The notes beneath the pieces were generated by a model. The model made no database searches. It was given only the letters and a program-made list of their open reading frames with translations, and was not told the origin of the DNA. A stretch of 64,000 nucleotides of DNA from contig AP026548.1 in NCBI GenBank assembly GCA_026075535.2, positions 7,378,001 to 7,442,000 on the forward strand, in the 5' to 3' direction. This stretch comes from Tricholoma matsutake (Eukaryota; Basidiomycota; Agaricomycetes; Agaricales; Tricholomataceae). Made by a program: the position numbers and the translations under genes. Shown here piece after piece: positions 1 to 11,262 of this stretch. The first letter of the stretch is position 1; each line of letters starts with the position of its first letter.

Positions 1-860
1 ATATGTCTGGGGAGGTATCATGTCAGTATTGTAGAAGTATTCTTAATACTGTCATCATACTCACCAAGAGATATTTTGCCCGTATTCATACCAATCTAAG
101 ATACTACTTGCATACCTTCAGTACTGTCAAAATATGATATGATACTGTCAAAATACTTCTGGCAAAGTCTGTTGACAATGTTAGGAATACTGTCAGGGTA
201 CTTCCACACTACTTCTCCAACAGTATTGTGCCTTGCACCCAGTGATGGTGTATTTTCCCCTGTTGTGATACAATTTTCAACAAAAGTCTTTTTTGTGCTG
301 TGCTTGTCACATGGTCATGGAAATTGCCAAAATTAGTTAAGATAGTCATCATTCATACTCAACAAGATCACATTTCATAAATGGTACTTTGCATGACAAA
401 TTGAAAAATTCAATAAGACTTTGTAATGGGCAACTTTTAACCAAATCTGGGCCCAAGGAACAGAAAGTAAAAAACTTCAATTCTTCAGGGCTGAAATTTT
501 AAATTTGTAAGAATTGAGCGAGGAGTATGATTTTTAGTAGCTATATTTAGCCCCCAGCCAAATTTAGGTCAACAATAAAAAACTTAATGCATCATGTACA
601 ATGCCTATGCTCAAGAAAATGAAGTTTCTGACAAATCTAGGAAGATTGGCCAGTGGAAATAGCAAGAAATGGAGGTGCAAGCAACTGGACTTAAGAAAAA
701 GGAAAATGTGAGTCTGATTTGATGTGTCACAATGTGTCATTAAGCTATACTTAGATACCTGGTCCTTTACTGAAGAAAGCCACACCAGTGCCATCCACAC
801 CAAATCTGGAATGGGTGTTGGGTGACCTTCCCATGTCAGCACCTATTGTGACATCACCAT
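1..860. repeat. Dispersed repeat / non-coding flank
   Basis: No gene is supported here. The first 250 bases repeat the motif TACTGTCA (in slightly varied form) several times, in the style of subterminal repeats of DNA transposons. Bases about 262-420 are a diverged paralogue of about 18127-18590: both carry the same run around CAATTTTCAACAAA, the same GGAAATTGCCAAA block, and the same continuation into GATAGT..CATTCATACT. The copy here is uninterrupted at TA 338-339, where the other copy carries a MITE, so it serves as an empty site. Short open frames in this stretch have no recognisable content. Confidence 0.5.
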
Positions 861-1292
861 TGTTAGGAAACAGCCCCATTACCTAATAAAATTTCATTTT
901 TATTTTATTATGTTGAATTACACTACATTACACTGAATTATGCTACATGACACTGCATGTGACCACTCCAAATGTTGATGAGTCACATGTCAATCAAATA
1001 TTTCACATGTGTCAATGTATATGTGCATGTACATGTGCATCAGTAGCAACAATGTACAATATATGTAGCATAGTATATAAACCTTGAATACACACCTAGG
1101 GGACCCCAGTTGTGTTCTCTTAGGTATTCAACCTATACTTGTAGTGTGAAACACCTTTCTCAACCAACTATTCTATTAATAACCCCTCACATCAAAACCA
1201 TTAATTTCCCCATCATGCACATGCATCCCGCCCCTTCTTGTAGAGAGAACCTGCATGGTCTTAGCTAGCAGATAGTGAGTGTCACCTTAACA
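861..1292 (+). repeat. 5' LTR of CV-A chromovirus fragment
   Basis: This 432-bp block starts TGTTAGGAAA and ends CCTTAACA, and is homologous in opposite orientation to the LTRs at 51861-52262 and 57662-58063. It contains a TATA-like TATATAAA at about 1074-1081, followed about 34 nt later by AGTTGTGTTCT (1108-1118), the predicted transcript start. Compared with the 51.9/57.7 kb pair it has lost most CpG. The element's 3' LTR is not present nearby, so this is a 5' remnant. Confidence 0.88.
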
Positions 1293-1294
1293 GA

Positions 1295-1305
1295 AGAACA
1301 CAGCT
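1295..1305 (+). other. Self-priming type primer-binding site, CV-A fragment
   Basis: AGAACACAGCT lies 2 nt after the LTR end. It is complementary at 10 of 11 positions to AGTTGTGTTCT at 1108-1118 in the LTR; the mismatch is a transition at 1303. The better preserved CV-A copy matches at 11 of 11. The layout follows the Tf1/sushi group, in which the mRNA 5' end primes reverse transcription instead of a tRNA. Confidence 0.65.
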
Positions 1306-1649
1306 TCCCATATCAGTCTGCCTTCTCTTATTTGCACATACATCATTGTTTCATTGCACCACATCTGATTACTCATCCTTTTGGCATGAGCTGGAAGTAC
1401 TTGTATATACATAATCTACTTTTCTTTTGTAAACTGATGCCAGGCCTCACCTTACATTGCAACTGCCAGTGATTGAGAGGCAGCACTCATCATTAAAATA
1501 GCTGCAACCAGACAACTGATTGGATCTGGTTTAGTTATGATTTACATTACTCTATTCAGATGACTATTTTAGTTACAAGCTGAATTCAGTGATAACTCCG
1601 AGATCAGGAACCTTAGCTGAAGAAGCGATTCATCACAGATCTATCCATT

Positions 1650-2659
1650 ATGTCCAAACCACCAACTTCTAATCCTGGTCCTAATCCCATTCCCACACCA
1701 GTGCTAGAGGCAAAGATTGATGCGCTTATGGTGCAAGTGTCACAATTAGTGTCAGTGTTGGCAGCATCACAGCCCAGACAAGCAGAAGTACAGCCAGAGA
1801 CGACAGTAGACAGAGATGATGAGATGGAGGAGATGGTGGAGTGGGTGTCACAGGATGATGTGCAGATGGCGGAGAAGTCTGAAAATGGAAAAGTGCACTT
1901 ACCTAAGTACGTGCCCCTGCAAATCTTTGATGGTACCATGGAGAACACAAATCATTCATCAGCTCTATAGTATTGTATATTCATGGGAGGAAGCCAGAGT
2001 TTGTACAGCTGAGTCTAGGATAATTTTTGCTCTCTCATACATTCAGGGGGGGAAAGCACAGTTCTGGAGAAATGAGGCTATTAATCAAATTGCTGCAGGA
2101 AATAAACCACTTGCAACTTTCAAGGAATTTTTGGAAAGATTGGAGGCACAGTTTGGGGACCCTAATCTGAATGCAACAGCCAATGCCAAATTAAAAGCAC
2201 CAAGGTTCCCTAATGGCAGATGAATTTATTTTGCAGTTCAAAGTGGAAGCTTCGCAAATGGACATGGAAGAAGCTGTGTTGGTAGAATTTTTGAAAGCAG
2301 AATTAAATCCTTCTTTATTCAAGTCTATCTATTGACTACCTTCCATGCCAGAGAAGTTGGACAAGTGGTATAATTGGGTGATGTGCCTTGATTGGCAATA
2401 TTGGCAGGAACAGGCAGAATTGAAGTTGATGTATGGAAGCAGTAAATTTGGAAAGCCATCAGGGGGAAAGTCTGAGAAAGGAAAGGCACCTCAGGTGCAA
2501 ACTCTGAGGGCACTGCCACTGGCCATGGCAGTGACACCTATTGTTGTGGAGTCAGCAGCACCAGACACTATGGAGGTTGATCAAGCAGGGAGACTAGCCC
2601 CACTTAAATGTTTTAACTGTGGGCAGTTAGGACATAAAAATCAGGCAAGCTACAATTGA
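1650..2659 (+). pseudogene. gag: Gag of CV-A chromovirus (decayed)
   Basis: Encodes the structural Gag polyprotein of a Ty3/gypsy chromovirus. The ATG at 1650 opens a Pro-rich N-terminus; the capsid-like part continues in other frames (ALSYIQGGKAQFW and EFLERLEAQFGDPN around 2030-2165, MPEKLDKWYNW at 2345). At the C-terminus a zinc knuckle CFNCGQLGH is cut short: the last Cys of CX2CX4HX4C is lost to a deletion relative to the copy at 56.2 kb. Breaks are a frameshift near 1945, a stop at 2221 and a TGA at about 2334 where the 56.5 kb copy has an Arg codon. There is no intact product. The 5' leader 1306-1649 is non-coding and matches the leader of the 57.2-57.6 kb copy. Confidence 0.85.
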
Positions 2660-2894
2660 GGAAGTGAAGCAGGAGGAAGGCAGGCAGCGGAATTTTGTGG
2701 AAGAGTCCCAGTGAAGGTTGACCCAGAATTGTTATAATGTACTAGTATCTGAGGAAACCCAAGGCAAACCAGAAAAGGAAATTGATGAGGAGCACAACTG
2801 TTGTAAATCATGTGACAAGGAAAATTGGCAAACACTATTTCTGAAAACCCCTGTATTCTTTATTCACTCTGCATGAATAGAACCCAAAACCACC

Positions 2895-3245
2895 TTGACT
2901 GTGGGATTGAAGACAGTGGACATGCACACAGCAATTGATGTGGAAGCATTGTTCAATAGCAGCGCTACAGGATTATTTATTAATTGGTCCTTAATTACCA
3001 GAAACAGTATTAGCACATACAAGCTATTGCAACTGATAATAGTGTATAATATTGATGGAACAGTAAATCATGGAGGAACCATTAAGGAGGAGGAGACCAT
3101 GGTACTAAAGTATCAGGGGCATCAGGAACAAGCCATGTTTGAAGTGTGGGATCTCAGGAAAACCAATCTCATAATAGGATGTCTGTGGTTATGCAAGCAT
3201 AATCCTGATATTTATTGGAAGACTGGGAGAGGTACAATAACTTGA
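2895..3245 (+). pseudogene. Retroviral-type aspartic protease of CV-A (truncated, active site lost)
   Basis: This is the protease domain between Gag and RT, aligning in sense with the domain at 55577-55900 (minus). The family active-site motif DSGATG is here NSSATG (around codons 19-24), so the catalytic Asp is Asn and a Gly is Ser, both explained by G-to-A changes. The downstream TNLIIGC box is present. Homology to the complete element ends near 3240, and RT, RNase H and integrase are missing, so the element was truncated after the protease. Confidence 0.8.
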
Positions 3246-4130
3246 GTAATATTAGCTACTAAGCTATTTGGCCTGGACAGCCAAATAGGTAAACTTTTGT
3301 CAAATCATGAGTTTTGGTTCTCAATAGCTAACATATGCTGATCCATCATTTGTTAATGAGATTCAGGGTTATGTCCACTAGTGTATGAGATTCAGGGTTA
3401 TATCTACTAGCATATTTTATCCATCGGTCCATATTGGGGTGCAATGAAAAGCAGTTGAATGTAGCCCAATGGGCCATTGTGCACCTCTGAGCCTCCCCCA
3501 TCTTGCCTGCTATACTCCAATGTCTCCAGAATGGGTGAAGAAATGGCTTGAAAAAGTGATCAAAAAGAATTTGTGGTCACATAAATTGGCAATTGGTGAG
3601 ACATGATTAAACTGCTTGCCAAAGTGATTTTTGTGATGTGGAATAACAGGAATGCCTGAAGAAATTGCCCTTCAGTGCTCAAAACAAGTATTCCTGGGTG
3701 AATGTCAACTGATATGAACTGTACATTTGAGAATTGATAGGCCCAATCTGGCAAAGTGGCTGTGTGAGTGACACAACTATATAGTGAAACCAATTTACTC
3801 ATTCTACCTCTTTACAGCCCTCCAGCATCAGCATTGAATGAGGCTACCAATGGGTCTGTGAAAGCAGAGAAGGTTTACATCAGTTTTTACAGTATTATGT
3901 TCCATTTCCACTGACATGTTCCTGTACAACTAAGTTTGATGATGGATTGCTTTCTGGCTATGAATGCATGGATGGTAATGATTTTACAAAGACACAAGAA
4001 CTCTTTGAGAGGGAAAAGGGTCAAAACATGGCAGATGGTGACACAGTGCTTGGAATAACTGACATGTATGGGCTTGTTTCTCAGTAGCCGATATCTTAGG
4101 TGTTGTAACCTGTGGTATACCAGATTTTTT
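3246..4130. other. No gene recognised
   Basis: AT-rich sequence after the truncated chromovirus. A 20-odd-base unit beginning GAGATTCAGGGTTAT is repeated directly at about 3358 and 3388. Short open frames on both strands show no domain I recognise. Confidence 0.4.
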
Positions 4131-4133
4131 TGA

Positions 4134-4955
4134 TTGATTGTATCAATGAAATGCAAGAAATCTTGTGATGGGTGTGCAGTGCTGAAGCTGCTGAGCAAAG
4201 TGAGTTTGACCAAGCCAACAATTCAAGATTGTGGGCTGACTGCTGATACTCAGCCACCATCAAATGAAGGAAAAGCCCACTTTGTTGGTTGCAGCAAATG
4301 GGAGAAGTCAGAGAGATGGCAGCATATATATGCCCCAATCCCTTTGAAAGTTAGTGAGACTATTCTCTTCCAGTTGATGAATGGGGAACACATAGAATCT
4401 CCTGACCTGGTGAAATGTGAAATGGGTTATGCCATGATACTTCATCCATACCATTGTCAGCAACAACATTGTAGTCAGTAATTATGGGTCACACGTTTAA
4501 GAATATTATTGACTCTTGGATTTCATACAGAGCATGTTCATTTTAAGCATGGACATTCAGTACAGTGTCAATTGGTCCACTGTGATTGCCCTGGACAAAA
4601 GATTGTTTACACTTTGAAGGATTGCAAGAAACCCTACATTATTGTTATATTCCATCATTCACATCCACTTGGCCAGAGGAAAAACCTACCCAGGAAGCCA
4701 AAGATGACCTGAAATGATGTCTTGATGCATTAGGAATCTTGGGTGCAACTGCAGATCGACTTGACAATGGTAGAGTGCTTTGAATTTCAAGAACATTCCT
4801 ACTCATCCCATGCATCTAGCATCAACAACACTTGCTATTCTTGGGAGTTCACTAAGCTCAAAGCACAAGTCTTTTTGAAATTGGGAACTTCTGAAGGTGA
4901 AAATCTGGGAGCAGAAAGATTTGAGAGTACCAGCTGGATACCATTGGAAAGGTAA
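4134..4955 (+). pseudogene. Decayed gene of unknown function (common Agaricomycete repeat-associated family)
   Basis: The translation from 4134 has a Cys-containing N-terminal part, then a block with WEKSERWQHIYAPIP that resembles a large basidiomycete protein family often found in transposon-rich DNA; I cannot name the family with certainty. A stop follows at about 4480, and the similarity seems to continue in other frames to about 4950, where a donor-like GTAAGT follows. Frame changes and stops mean no intact product. The codon use is CpG-poor like the neighbouring elements. A MULE-type transposase relative is one possibility, from memory only. Confidence 0.35.
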
Positions 4956-5094
4956 GTCACAAATTATACTACCAGTGTCGCACAGAGGATAATTCTCCAA
5001 CAGGGATTGTTGACCAATATGAAAAAGACCAGAAGATGCCTGTTGCTGATAGGTCCACCTCATCCTCCAAGCTCTGGAAATGTTCCCACATACT

Positions 5095-5731
5095 CTGACA
5101 CATCCCCCCCAACACTATGAATTTCTATGAACATGTGCAAAGTTCTATGAAGTCATGAAATGCCTCTGAAATGCTCCACAATGCTCTGAAATTATTTGAA
5201 CTACTTTGCAGCACTTATAGTGCCTCCAGCTGCTGCACCCCTGTTGCACAGACCTTTGGACACACATTCCACACTTGCTACATGTTGCCACATCACATAA
5301 TGAGCACACCAGACATGAGGAGACAAGACATTTCACTTTTTAGGACACATTGTGATGTTTTCTGACATTTCTTTCATTTATTGGAACAATAGGACAAGTA
5401 CCTTTGATATATTATGACTTTGCACATTTTCTTCTTGATCATTTCTCATTACTTTGTGATTTGGACACCTTTTTCCTTGCATTATGTCTTCCTCATGTTT
5501 GCCTCATGGCCTTATTTCCTTTTTAGTACTGTTTCCCCAAACCTTATATAGTCTTGTACTACTATACAACATGGGAGAAGAATATATTGTTCATCAGTCC
5601 CTCATATATTGTATTAGTCTGACTCAGGAGTTTCCCTCTTGAGTTCCAGCACCTCATCTTAGCTCTAAAGTTCTGTGAGTCATTGCAAACTTCTTTGAAA
5701 TTTGTCGTACCATCTCTAAACTCTCTCCTAT
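5095..5731 (+). other. AT-rich flank, possible old LTR or promoter remnant
   Basis: No coding content. The stretch contains a TATA-like CTTATATAGTC (around 5544) followed by AATATATTGTTCATCAGTCC, a layout seen near the 3' end of some copia LTRs, and the repeated phrase CTTTGAAA/CTTCTTTGAA. It forms the left flank of the CV-B insertion; the same locus resumes at 11693. Confidence 0.25.
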
Positions 5732-6157
5732 TGTAAGTGGACTATGGGGGTGCCCTGTGTGTTTCTACTATTTTTTTATGTTTGTTCTATATTTTTCCTC
5801 ACTTCATTTCCTTCTATTCTTCATTTTCTATGATTTTTCCAGATTTTATTACTAATTTCCCTTTCTATCATGTTTGTGCATGTTGACAGTTTTATATTTA
5901 GAGGTGGAGCACCCCTTCTGACATCTACCCCTTGGTATGATGTCATTTGGTGGCCTTGATCTGCCTATCTCCACCTTTTCTATTTTTAGGTTATTATTTG
6001 ATTTTTGTCATCTTCACATATACTGGGCATCAGCAAAGGGATCCTTAGAGTTTTCTCTTCAGAATTCCCTTTGCTAGGTGCGTCCCCAATCCCTGTAATA
6101 TGTAGTATAATTTTAACTTTGGATTTCCCTTTGCTAGAGGCTGAGGTTGCCCTTATA
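5732..6157 (+). repeat. 5' LTR of CV-B
   Basis: 426 bp, starting TGTAAG and ending CCTTATA. All four family LTRs in this window end in TTATA rather than the usual CA, so TG..TA seems to be a family trait. A TATA-like CATATAC around 6017 lies about 29 nt before AGAGTTTTCT (6047-6056), the likely transcript start. It is nearly identical to the 3' LTR at 11263. Confidence 0.92.
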
Positions 6158-6159
6158 GT

Positions 6160-6169
6160 AGAAAACTCT
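6160..6169 (+). other. Self-priming type primer-binding site, CV-B
   Basis: AGAAAACTCT begins 2 nt after the LTR and is the exact 10-nt reverse complement of AGAGTTTTCT at 6047-6056 in the LTR, just downstream of a TATA-like box. No tRNA 3' end match was apparent. Spacing and length mirror the CV-A site, although the sequences are unrelated. Confidence 0.68.
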
Positions 6170-6295
6170 CCCCTAAGGCCCAAAATATGCACTGCCCAAG
6201 ATAGGCAGGTACAGATTGGACAACACTTCCCAAAGCTCCACAGACTCCCTACACACCGTTCCAGACAGTCTCGCCTTTACTGCGCTGCCATTCAA

Positions 6296-7352
6296 ATGGA
6301 TTCACTTAAATCTACAATCAAAAACTTCATCAGGACCCTCCAGACTAACCCTATGACCAATATTCCCCCAATTGCGACTCCAAGTGCACCCAACAATGAT
6401 GTGCTGCCAAATGTGCCCACTAAAGAGCATGCCCAGATCAAACTGTCTCCCCCCACTGAATTTAATGGTGCATGTGCACAGGGATGTGCATTCCTTAATT
6501 CCTGTGAGTTATACATCAGTCTCCAGTTGCATCAATTTGTCAATGAGGCTGCAAAAATTTATTGGGCCTTCACATACATGAAATCTGAACGTGCCTATCT
6601 CTACATGGACTGTATTCTGCATCAAGCTAAAGAACTCGGTTCTCTACCTTTCTCCACTTGGGGTGACTTTTGAGCTGAGTTTGTACACCACTTTTGTCCC
6701 CTCAACGAGTGCCACCAAGCAGTGACATGACTCAAGTCATCCTCTTGCCACCAGGTGCATCGATCTGTGGACAATTATATTGACAAGTTTAAGGATTTGG
6801 TGGACATGGCAGGATATGGAAGTGGGCTACCAGTGGTGGTGAAGTTCCAATGGGGCCTCAATCAAGAAATTCAGGACCAGATTGCACAGATGTTGGAAGG
6901 ATGCCCAGCAGACAATGATATCTATGCTTGATATGAAGCTGCTTCACTCTGTGATGAGAACCAACTCACAAATGTGGTGTTTAATGCTGCATTCCGTGCT
7001 CCAACTACCACTCATGTGCCCTACACCTTCAATTGAACCCTTCCCCACCTTAACCCCATTCCTGTTCATCAGACTCCCACACCAGCCATCAATGTCCCGG
7101 TACCAATTGATGTTGATGCAGCCTGCAGCCATGCACATAGATTGGATCTCTGCTACTACTGTGGGGAAACTGGTCACAGGCTGGAGCATGTCCCCATCAT
7201 CAGGATATCCGCATGCTCACCCCCGAGGGGCGAGATGAACTCCTCCAAGACTTGTTGGCGCTTGTAGATGTTGAGGAAGCGAAGGATCAGGTTGCAGAGG
7301 ATATCAAGTCAGACATTGTAGAGGAGCAGGATTTTTCTATTTGCAACAAGTG
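6296..7352 (+). pseudogene. gag: Gag of CV-B (decayed)
   Basis: The ATG at 6296 begins a basidiomycete-type Gag. The capsid-like region runs through IYWAFTYMKSERAYLY (about 6560-6610) to a TGA at 6671-6673 in a context where relatives have Arg. The same protein then continues past further stops (RSVDNYIDKFKDL near 6760, DNDIYA..YEAASLCDENQ near 6920). A zinc-knuckle-like CYYCGETGH occurs near 7155, but its last Cys is missing. The frame ends at a TGA around 7350 and overlaps the start of the protease frame at 7341, as expected for a -1/+1 Gag-Pol junction or separate frames. Confidence 0.82.
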
Positions 7353-7847
7353 AATCGTATGCCCTCACTGCCTGTCCATAACCACTTTGAAGTCTTGTCA
7401 GTTGAATCCCTGGAGAATGAATCCATTTCTGTGACTGTTCCCCTCTCTGACCCTTTGAAGTCGGCTGAAGACATACCTGCTCTTCCCACCTCTCCCTCTG
7501 CTCCACACCCCAAAATTAAATCATGGGAGCATAATCTACCACACAAATATATTGTTGCATCCACTCCCTTTACACATTCCTTGAACCTAGCAATTGAACT
7601 GCAGATGACCAACACTGGACAGATACTCGGTGTCCCTGCACTCCTGGACTCTGGTGCGACTGGTCTCTTCATCAATGCCCATCTCGCACAACAACATTGC
7701 CTAAATACTCGTTCACTCTTGCATCCAATACCTGTGTATGATGTGGATGGGTCCCCAAATGAAGCTGATGCCATCCGAGAGGTTGTAACCTGGTCCTCCA
7801 TTACAAAGATCATAGTGAGCATGCCCTTTTTGCTGTCACTCAATTAG
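7341..7847 (+). pseudogene. Aspartic protease region of CV-B Pol
   Basis: 168 codons are open. The active-site motif LDSGATG lies around residue 104 with the expected hydrophobic FIN following, so the catalytic Asp is preserved here. An ILG-type flap box should follow, but the frame ends at TAG 7845. The coding sequence resumes in another frame at about 7928, so Pol is split by a frameshift. Confidence 0.82.
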
Positions 7848-7927
7848 GAAAGCAAAAGGTGATTTTGGGCTATCTGTGGCTTTGAGACCATATCCCAGAG
7901 GTTGACTGGCATACTGGGGAGGTTACC

Positions 7928-9240
7928 ATGAGCCGATGTCCATCCCACTGTCGTACTTGTTTCACAGAAGCCAGGCAAGAACATCATGGACAGAAGGCCA
8001 CAATACGATGTATTCAGAAGTGTCGTGCCAGACCCCTGCCTATACCTGAAGTGGAGTTAGAAGGGGTTCCTGATCTGATGCTGGACTCGGATGATAATGA
8101 GGAGGAGCCAGAGGAAGTGGAGGAAGGTGATTGGATCTTCTACACTATGATTTGTCCATCGCACAAGGTGTGTGCTACATTGAACATATCCCAATGCCTC
8201 GCCGAGGCCTTCCACAAAAACAATGCTGCTAAATCCTCTACTAGTTCCTTGATCCCTCATCTCCATGAGTTTGGAGATGTGTTCTTTAAGGAATCGTTCG
8301 ACTCTCTCCCTGCATGCAAGCCATGGGATCATGCAATCGAACTCACCCCTGGTGCAACCCCTTCATCCTGCAAGGTCTATCCTCTCTCTCCTGAAGAACA
8401 ATGACAGCTTGACCAGTTTATTGAGGAGCACCTGGCCTCTGGACATATTCGACCATTGAATTCACCCATGGCCTCTCCCTTTTTCTTTGTCAAGAAGAAG
8501 GATGGCTCACTTTGACCAGTTCAAGACTACAGAAGGCTCAATGACATCACAGTCAAAACTTGCTACCCATTACCTTTCATCTCTGAACTCGTGAACCAGC
8601 TCCATGGAGCCTGATACTTCAACAAGCTCGACGTCTGGTGGGGCTACAATAATGTGAGGATAAAGGAGGGAGATGAGTGGAAGGCAGCCTTTCATACCAA
8701 CCGGGGTCTTTTTGAACTGCTCATCATGTTCTTTGGCCTCACTAATAGTCCTGCCACCTTTCAGACCATGATGAATGACATTTTCCATGACCTCATCCTC
8801 AAAGGCATTGTTTGTATCTATCTCAATGACATCCTCATCTTCACTTGCACAGTTGAAGAGCACCATCACATCACGCACCTCATCCTAGAACAGCTTCAAC
8901 GGTACAAACTCTACCTTCATCAGGACAAGTGCGAGTTTGAGAAGACCAAAATTGAGTACCTCAGCCTGATTATCTCGGAGGGTCAGGTGGAGATGGATCC
9001 TATCAAGGTGAACGGGGTCATGGCTTGGCTGATGCCCACAAACAAGAAAGAGGTGCAGTCTTTCCTGGGCTTCATCAATTTCTATTGGTGTTTTATCAAG
9101 GATTTCTCACATCATGCATGACCACTGTTCAACATGACAGGAAAGGAGGCATGGAGGTGAGATAATGCACAACAGGAGGCATTGAAAAGCTTAAGGAGAT
9201 GGTCACTTCTGCTCCCATTCTTACCTTTGCTGATGATTTG
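7928..9240 (+). pseudogene. Reverse transcriptase of CV-B Pol (decayed)
   Basis: An acidic linker (residues 50-75 of the first open part) leads into the RT fingers ([31 protein letters not shown]). The palm follows, with FGLTNSPATFQ and the catalytic box, which reads YLND instead of YxDD at about 8818-8829, so one catalytic Asp is Asn. In-frame TGA codons at 8402-8404, 8513-8515, 8612-8614 and 9119-9121 all fall where related elements have Arg (CGA). The thumb segment ends around 9120; a further frame break precedes RNase H. Not functional. Confidence 0.88.
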
Positions 9241-9790
9241 CGTCCTTTTCATGTAGAAGCTGACAGTTTGACTTTGCGATGGGTGCTGTGTTGTCTCAGC
9301 AGTCTCCAGAGGACCAGAAGTGGCATCCTGTTGCATTCTACTCCCAAAGCCTTAGTGCTGTAGAGTGAAATTACAAGATCCATGACAAGGAGATGTTGGC
9401 GATAATGCGTGCGCTGGAGGAGTGGCAACACTTCCTTGAGGGTGCCCAACACAAGGTGGAAATTTGGACAGATCACAAGAATCTTGAGTACTTTATGATG
9501 GCCAAGAAATTGAACCATTGTCAAGCTTGTCGGTCCCTGTATCTATCCAGATTTGACTTCTCCTTGCACCACTGTCCAGGTTGCAGCATGGGGAAGACCA
9601 ATGCCCTCTCCCAATGTGCAGACCATGGGGATGGCAGCAATGACAACCAAAGCATTGTGTTGTTGCAGCCAGACCTGTTCACCATTCGGGCACTGGAAGG
9701 CATCACACCCCAGGGCGAGGAGCGGGACATCCTACATGACATTTGTCATGCAAACCATAGCGGTTTACACAAGGATGTTGTTGCCTGAGC
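9240..9790 (+). pseudogene. RNase H of CV-B Pol (decayed)
   Basis: The frame from 9393 gives LAIMRALEEWQHFLEG followed by EIWTDHKNLEYF, the Ty3-type RNase H core with the TDH motif, then LSRFDF and a NALS motif typical of the RNase H C-terminus. It ends at a TGA at 9786-9788 before the integrase region. The upstream part (9240-9390) is in shifted frames. Confidence 0.82.
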
Positions 9791-11008
9791 TGTTAAAGAA
9801 CTGAGGAAGGGATCCACCCTTTCCTTGCATGCGGCAGAGTGGGCTGAAAAAGAGGACTTGTTGTATTTCAGGGATCACATCTATATCCTCAATGACCCAG
9901 ACCTTCACCGGCGCATCATATCACAACACCATGACTCACAGATTGCTGGTCATCCTGGATGCTGGAAGACCTTGGAGCTCATCTCACAGAATTATTGGTG
10001 GCCACAAATGTCACAGCTCATTGGTCAGTATTGTCACACTTGTGACTTTTGCTTATGTACCAAGATTCTTCGTTGCAAACCCATTGGCGAGCTTCACCCT
10101 CTTCTTGTTCCAGAGGGTCGTTGGGATGTTGTCAGCATTGACTTTGTGGTAGAGTTGCCAGAGTCGAATGGGTTTTTGATGCAGTGATATGCACAGTTGA
10201 TTCAGTGGGAAAACGGGCTCACTTCATTCCCACTCACACTACTGTCAGTGCCCTGGGTGCTGCCTGACTTTACCTCCACCATGTGTGGAAACTACATGGA
10301 CTTCCTGGTGCTTTCCTCTCTGATTGTGGCCCTCAGTTCATGGCAGAGTTCACTCGCGAGCTGTACCAACTCCTGGGAATCAAACTCCTTGCTTTGACCA
10401 CTTATCACCCACAAACTGATGGCCAGACTGAGTGAGTCAACCAGGAACTGGAGCAGTACATCCACATCTTTGTCAATGAACACCAGGACAATTTGGACTA
10501 TCTTCTCCCCTTGGCTGAGTTCAGATACAACAACCATGTCCATGCTTCCACTCAACAGACCCCTTTCCTCTTAGACACTGGACGACATCCACACATGGGA
10601 TTTGAACCTCACCAAACTCCCTCACACATCGAGATGGTGAATGAGTTTACAGAATGCATGCGGGATAGCTTGGAGGAGGCAAAGGCAGCCTTAGCAAAGG
10701 CAAAAGATGACATGGCATGCTTTTACAACCAATGCCATTCTCTGACCCCTCAGTACAAGGTTGGTGATCGAGTTTATCTTGACTCCAGTGACATCTCCAC
10801 TATGCATCCATCCAAGAAACTTGCTCATCGCTTCCTGGGACCTTTCCCCATCATCAAGTGTGTTGGAATGCATGCCTATCATCTACACCTCCCAGCCTCC
10901 ATGTCCAGACTCCACCCAGTCTTCCATGTTGTCAAACTCCTTCCAGCTCCCCCAGATTCATTCCCTGGATGCCATTCACACCCACCACCACCACCTACAG
11001 TGATCTAG
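9789..11008 (+). pseudogene. Integrase of CV-B Pol (decayed)
   Basis: The N-terminal HHCC zinc-binding segment is visible ([22 protein letters not shown], about 9930-10050). The catalytic core follows with [11 protein letters not shown] (first Asp). The stretch around 10190-10440 is frame-shifted and holds the remainder of the core, including [16 protein letters not shown] codons with a TGA where relatives have Arg. The C-terminal part 10493-11008 is open, with YKVGDRVYL and LPASMSRLHPVFHVVKL, the GPY/F-like end of chromovirus integrases. Confidence 0.85.
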
Positions 11009-11168
11009 GGAGAACCCCAATACGAATCTGAGTCAATCTTGGACAGCTGGTTGCATCAAGGAAAACTCCAGTATTTGGTACATTGGAAGGGTTATGGGTA
11101 TGAGGAGAACTCATGGGTCAAAGAGTCAGATGTGAATGCCCCTCGGTTAGTCAAGGAATTCCACTGAC
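11009..11168 (+). pseudogene. Chromodomain at the CV-B Pol C-terminus
   Basis: Downstream of a TAG at 11006-11008 the same frame reads a chromodomain: an ILDSW start, then [18 protein letters not shown], with the aromatic-cage context (Y..W..Y) and the NSWV box. It ends at TGA 11166-11168. In chromoviruses this domain follows integrase and binds methylated histone H3 to guide insertion into heterochromatin. The stop separating it from integrase may be a mutation. Confidence 0.85.
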
Positions 11169-11262
11169 GGCACACTGCTGCACTGCATCGCATTCAAGTC
11201 ACAGACTTTGGTTGTATGCAATTTTGAATGCATTGGGGTGATGCATCTTAGAGAGGGGGTGA

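Noticed and set aside
861..1292. Solo LTR
   Set aside because: Leader, primer site, gag and protease follow directly, so it is the 5' end of a truncated element.
1613..1948. 111-codon minus-strand frame with Ser/Thr/Cys repeats
   Set aside because: Antisense of the gag N-terminus; no independent support.
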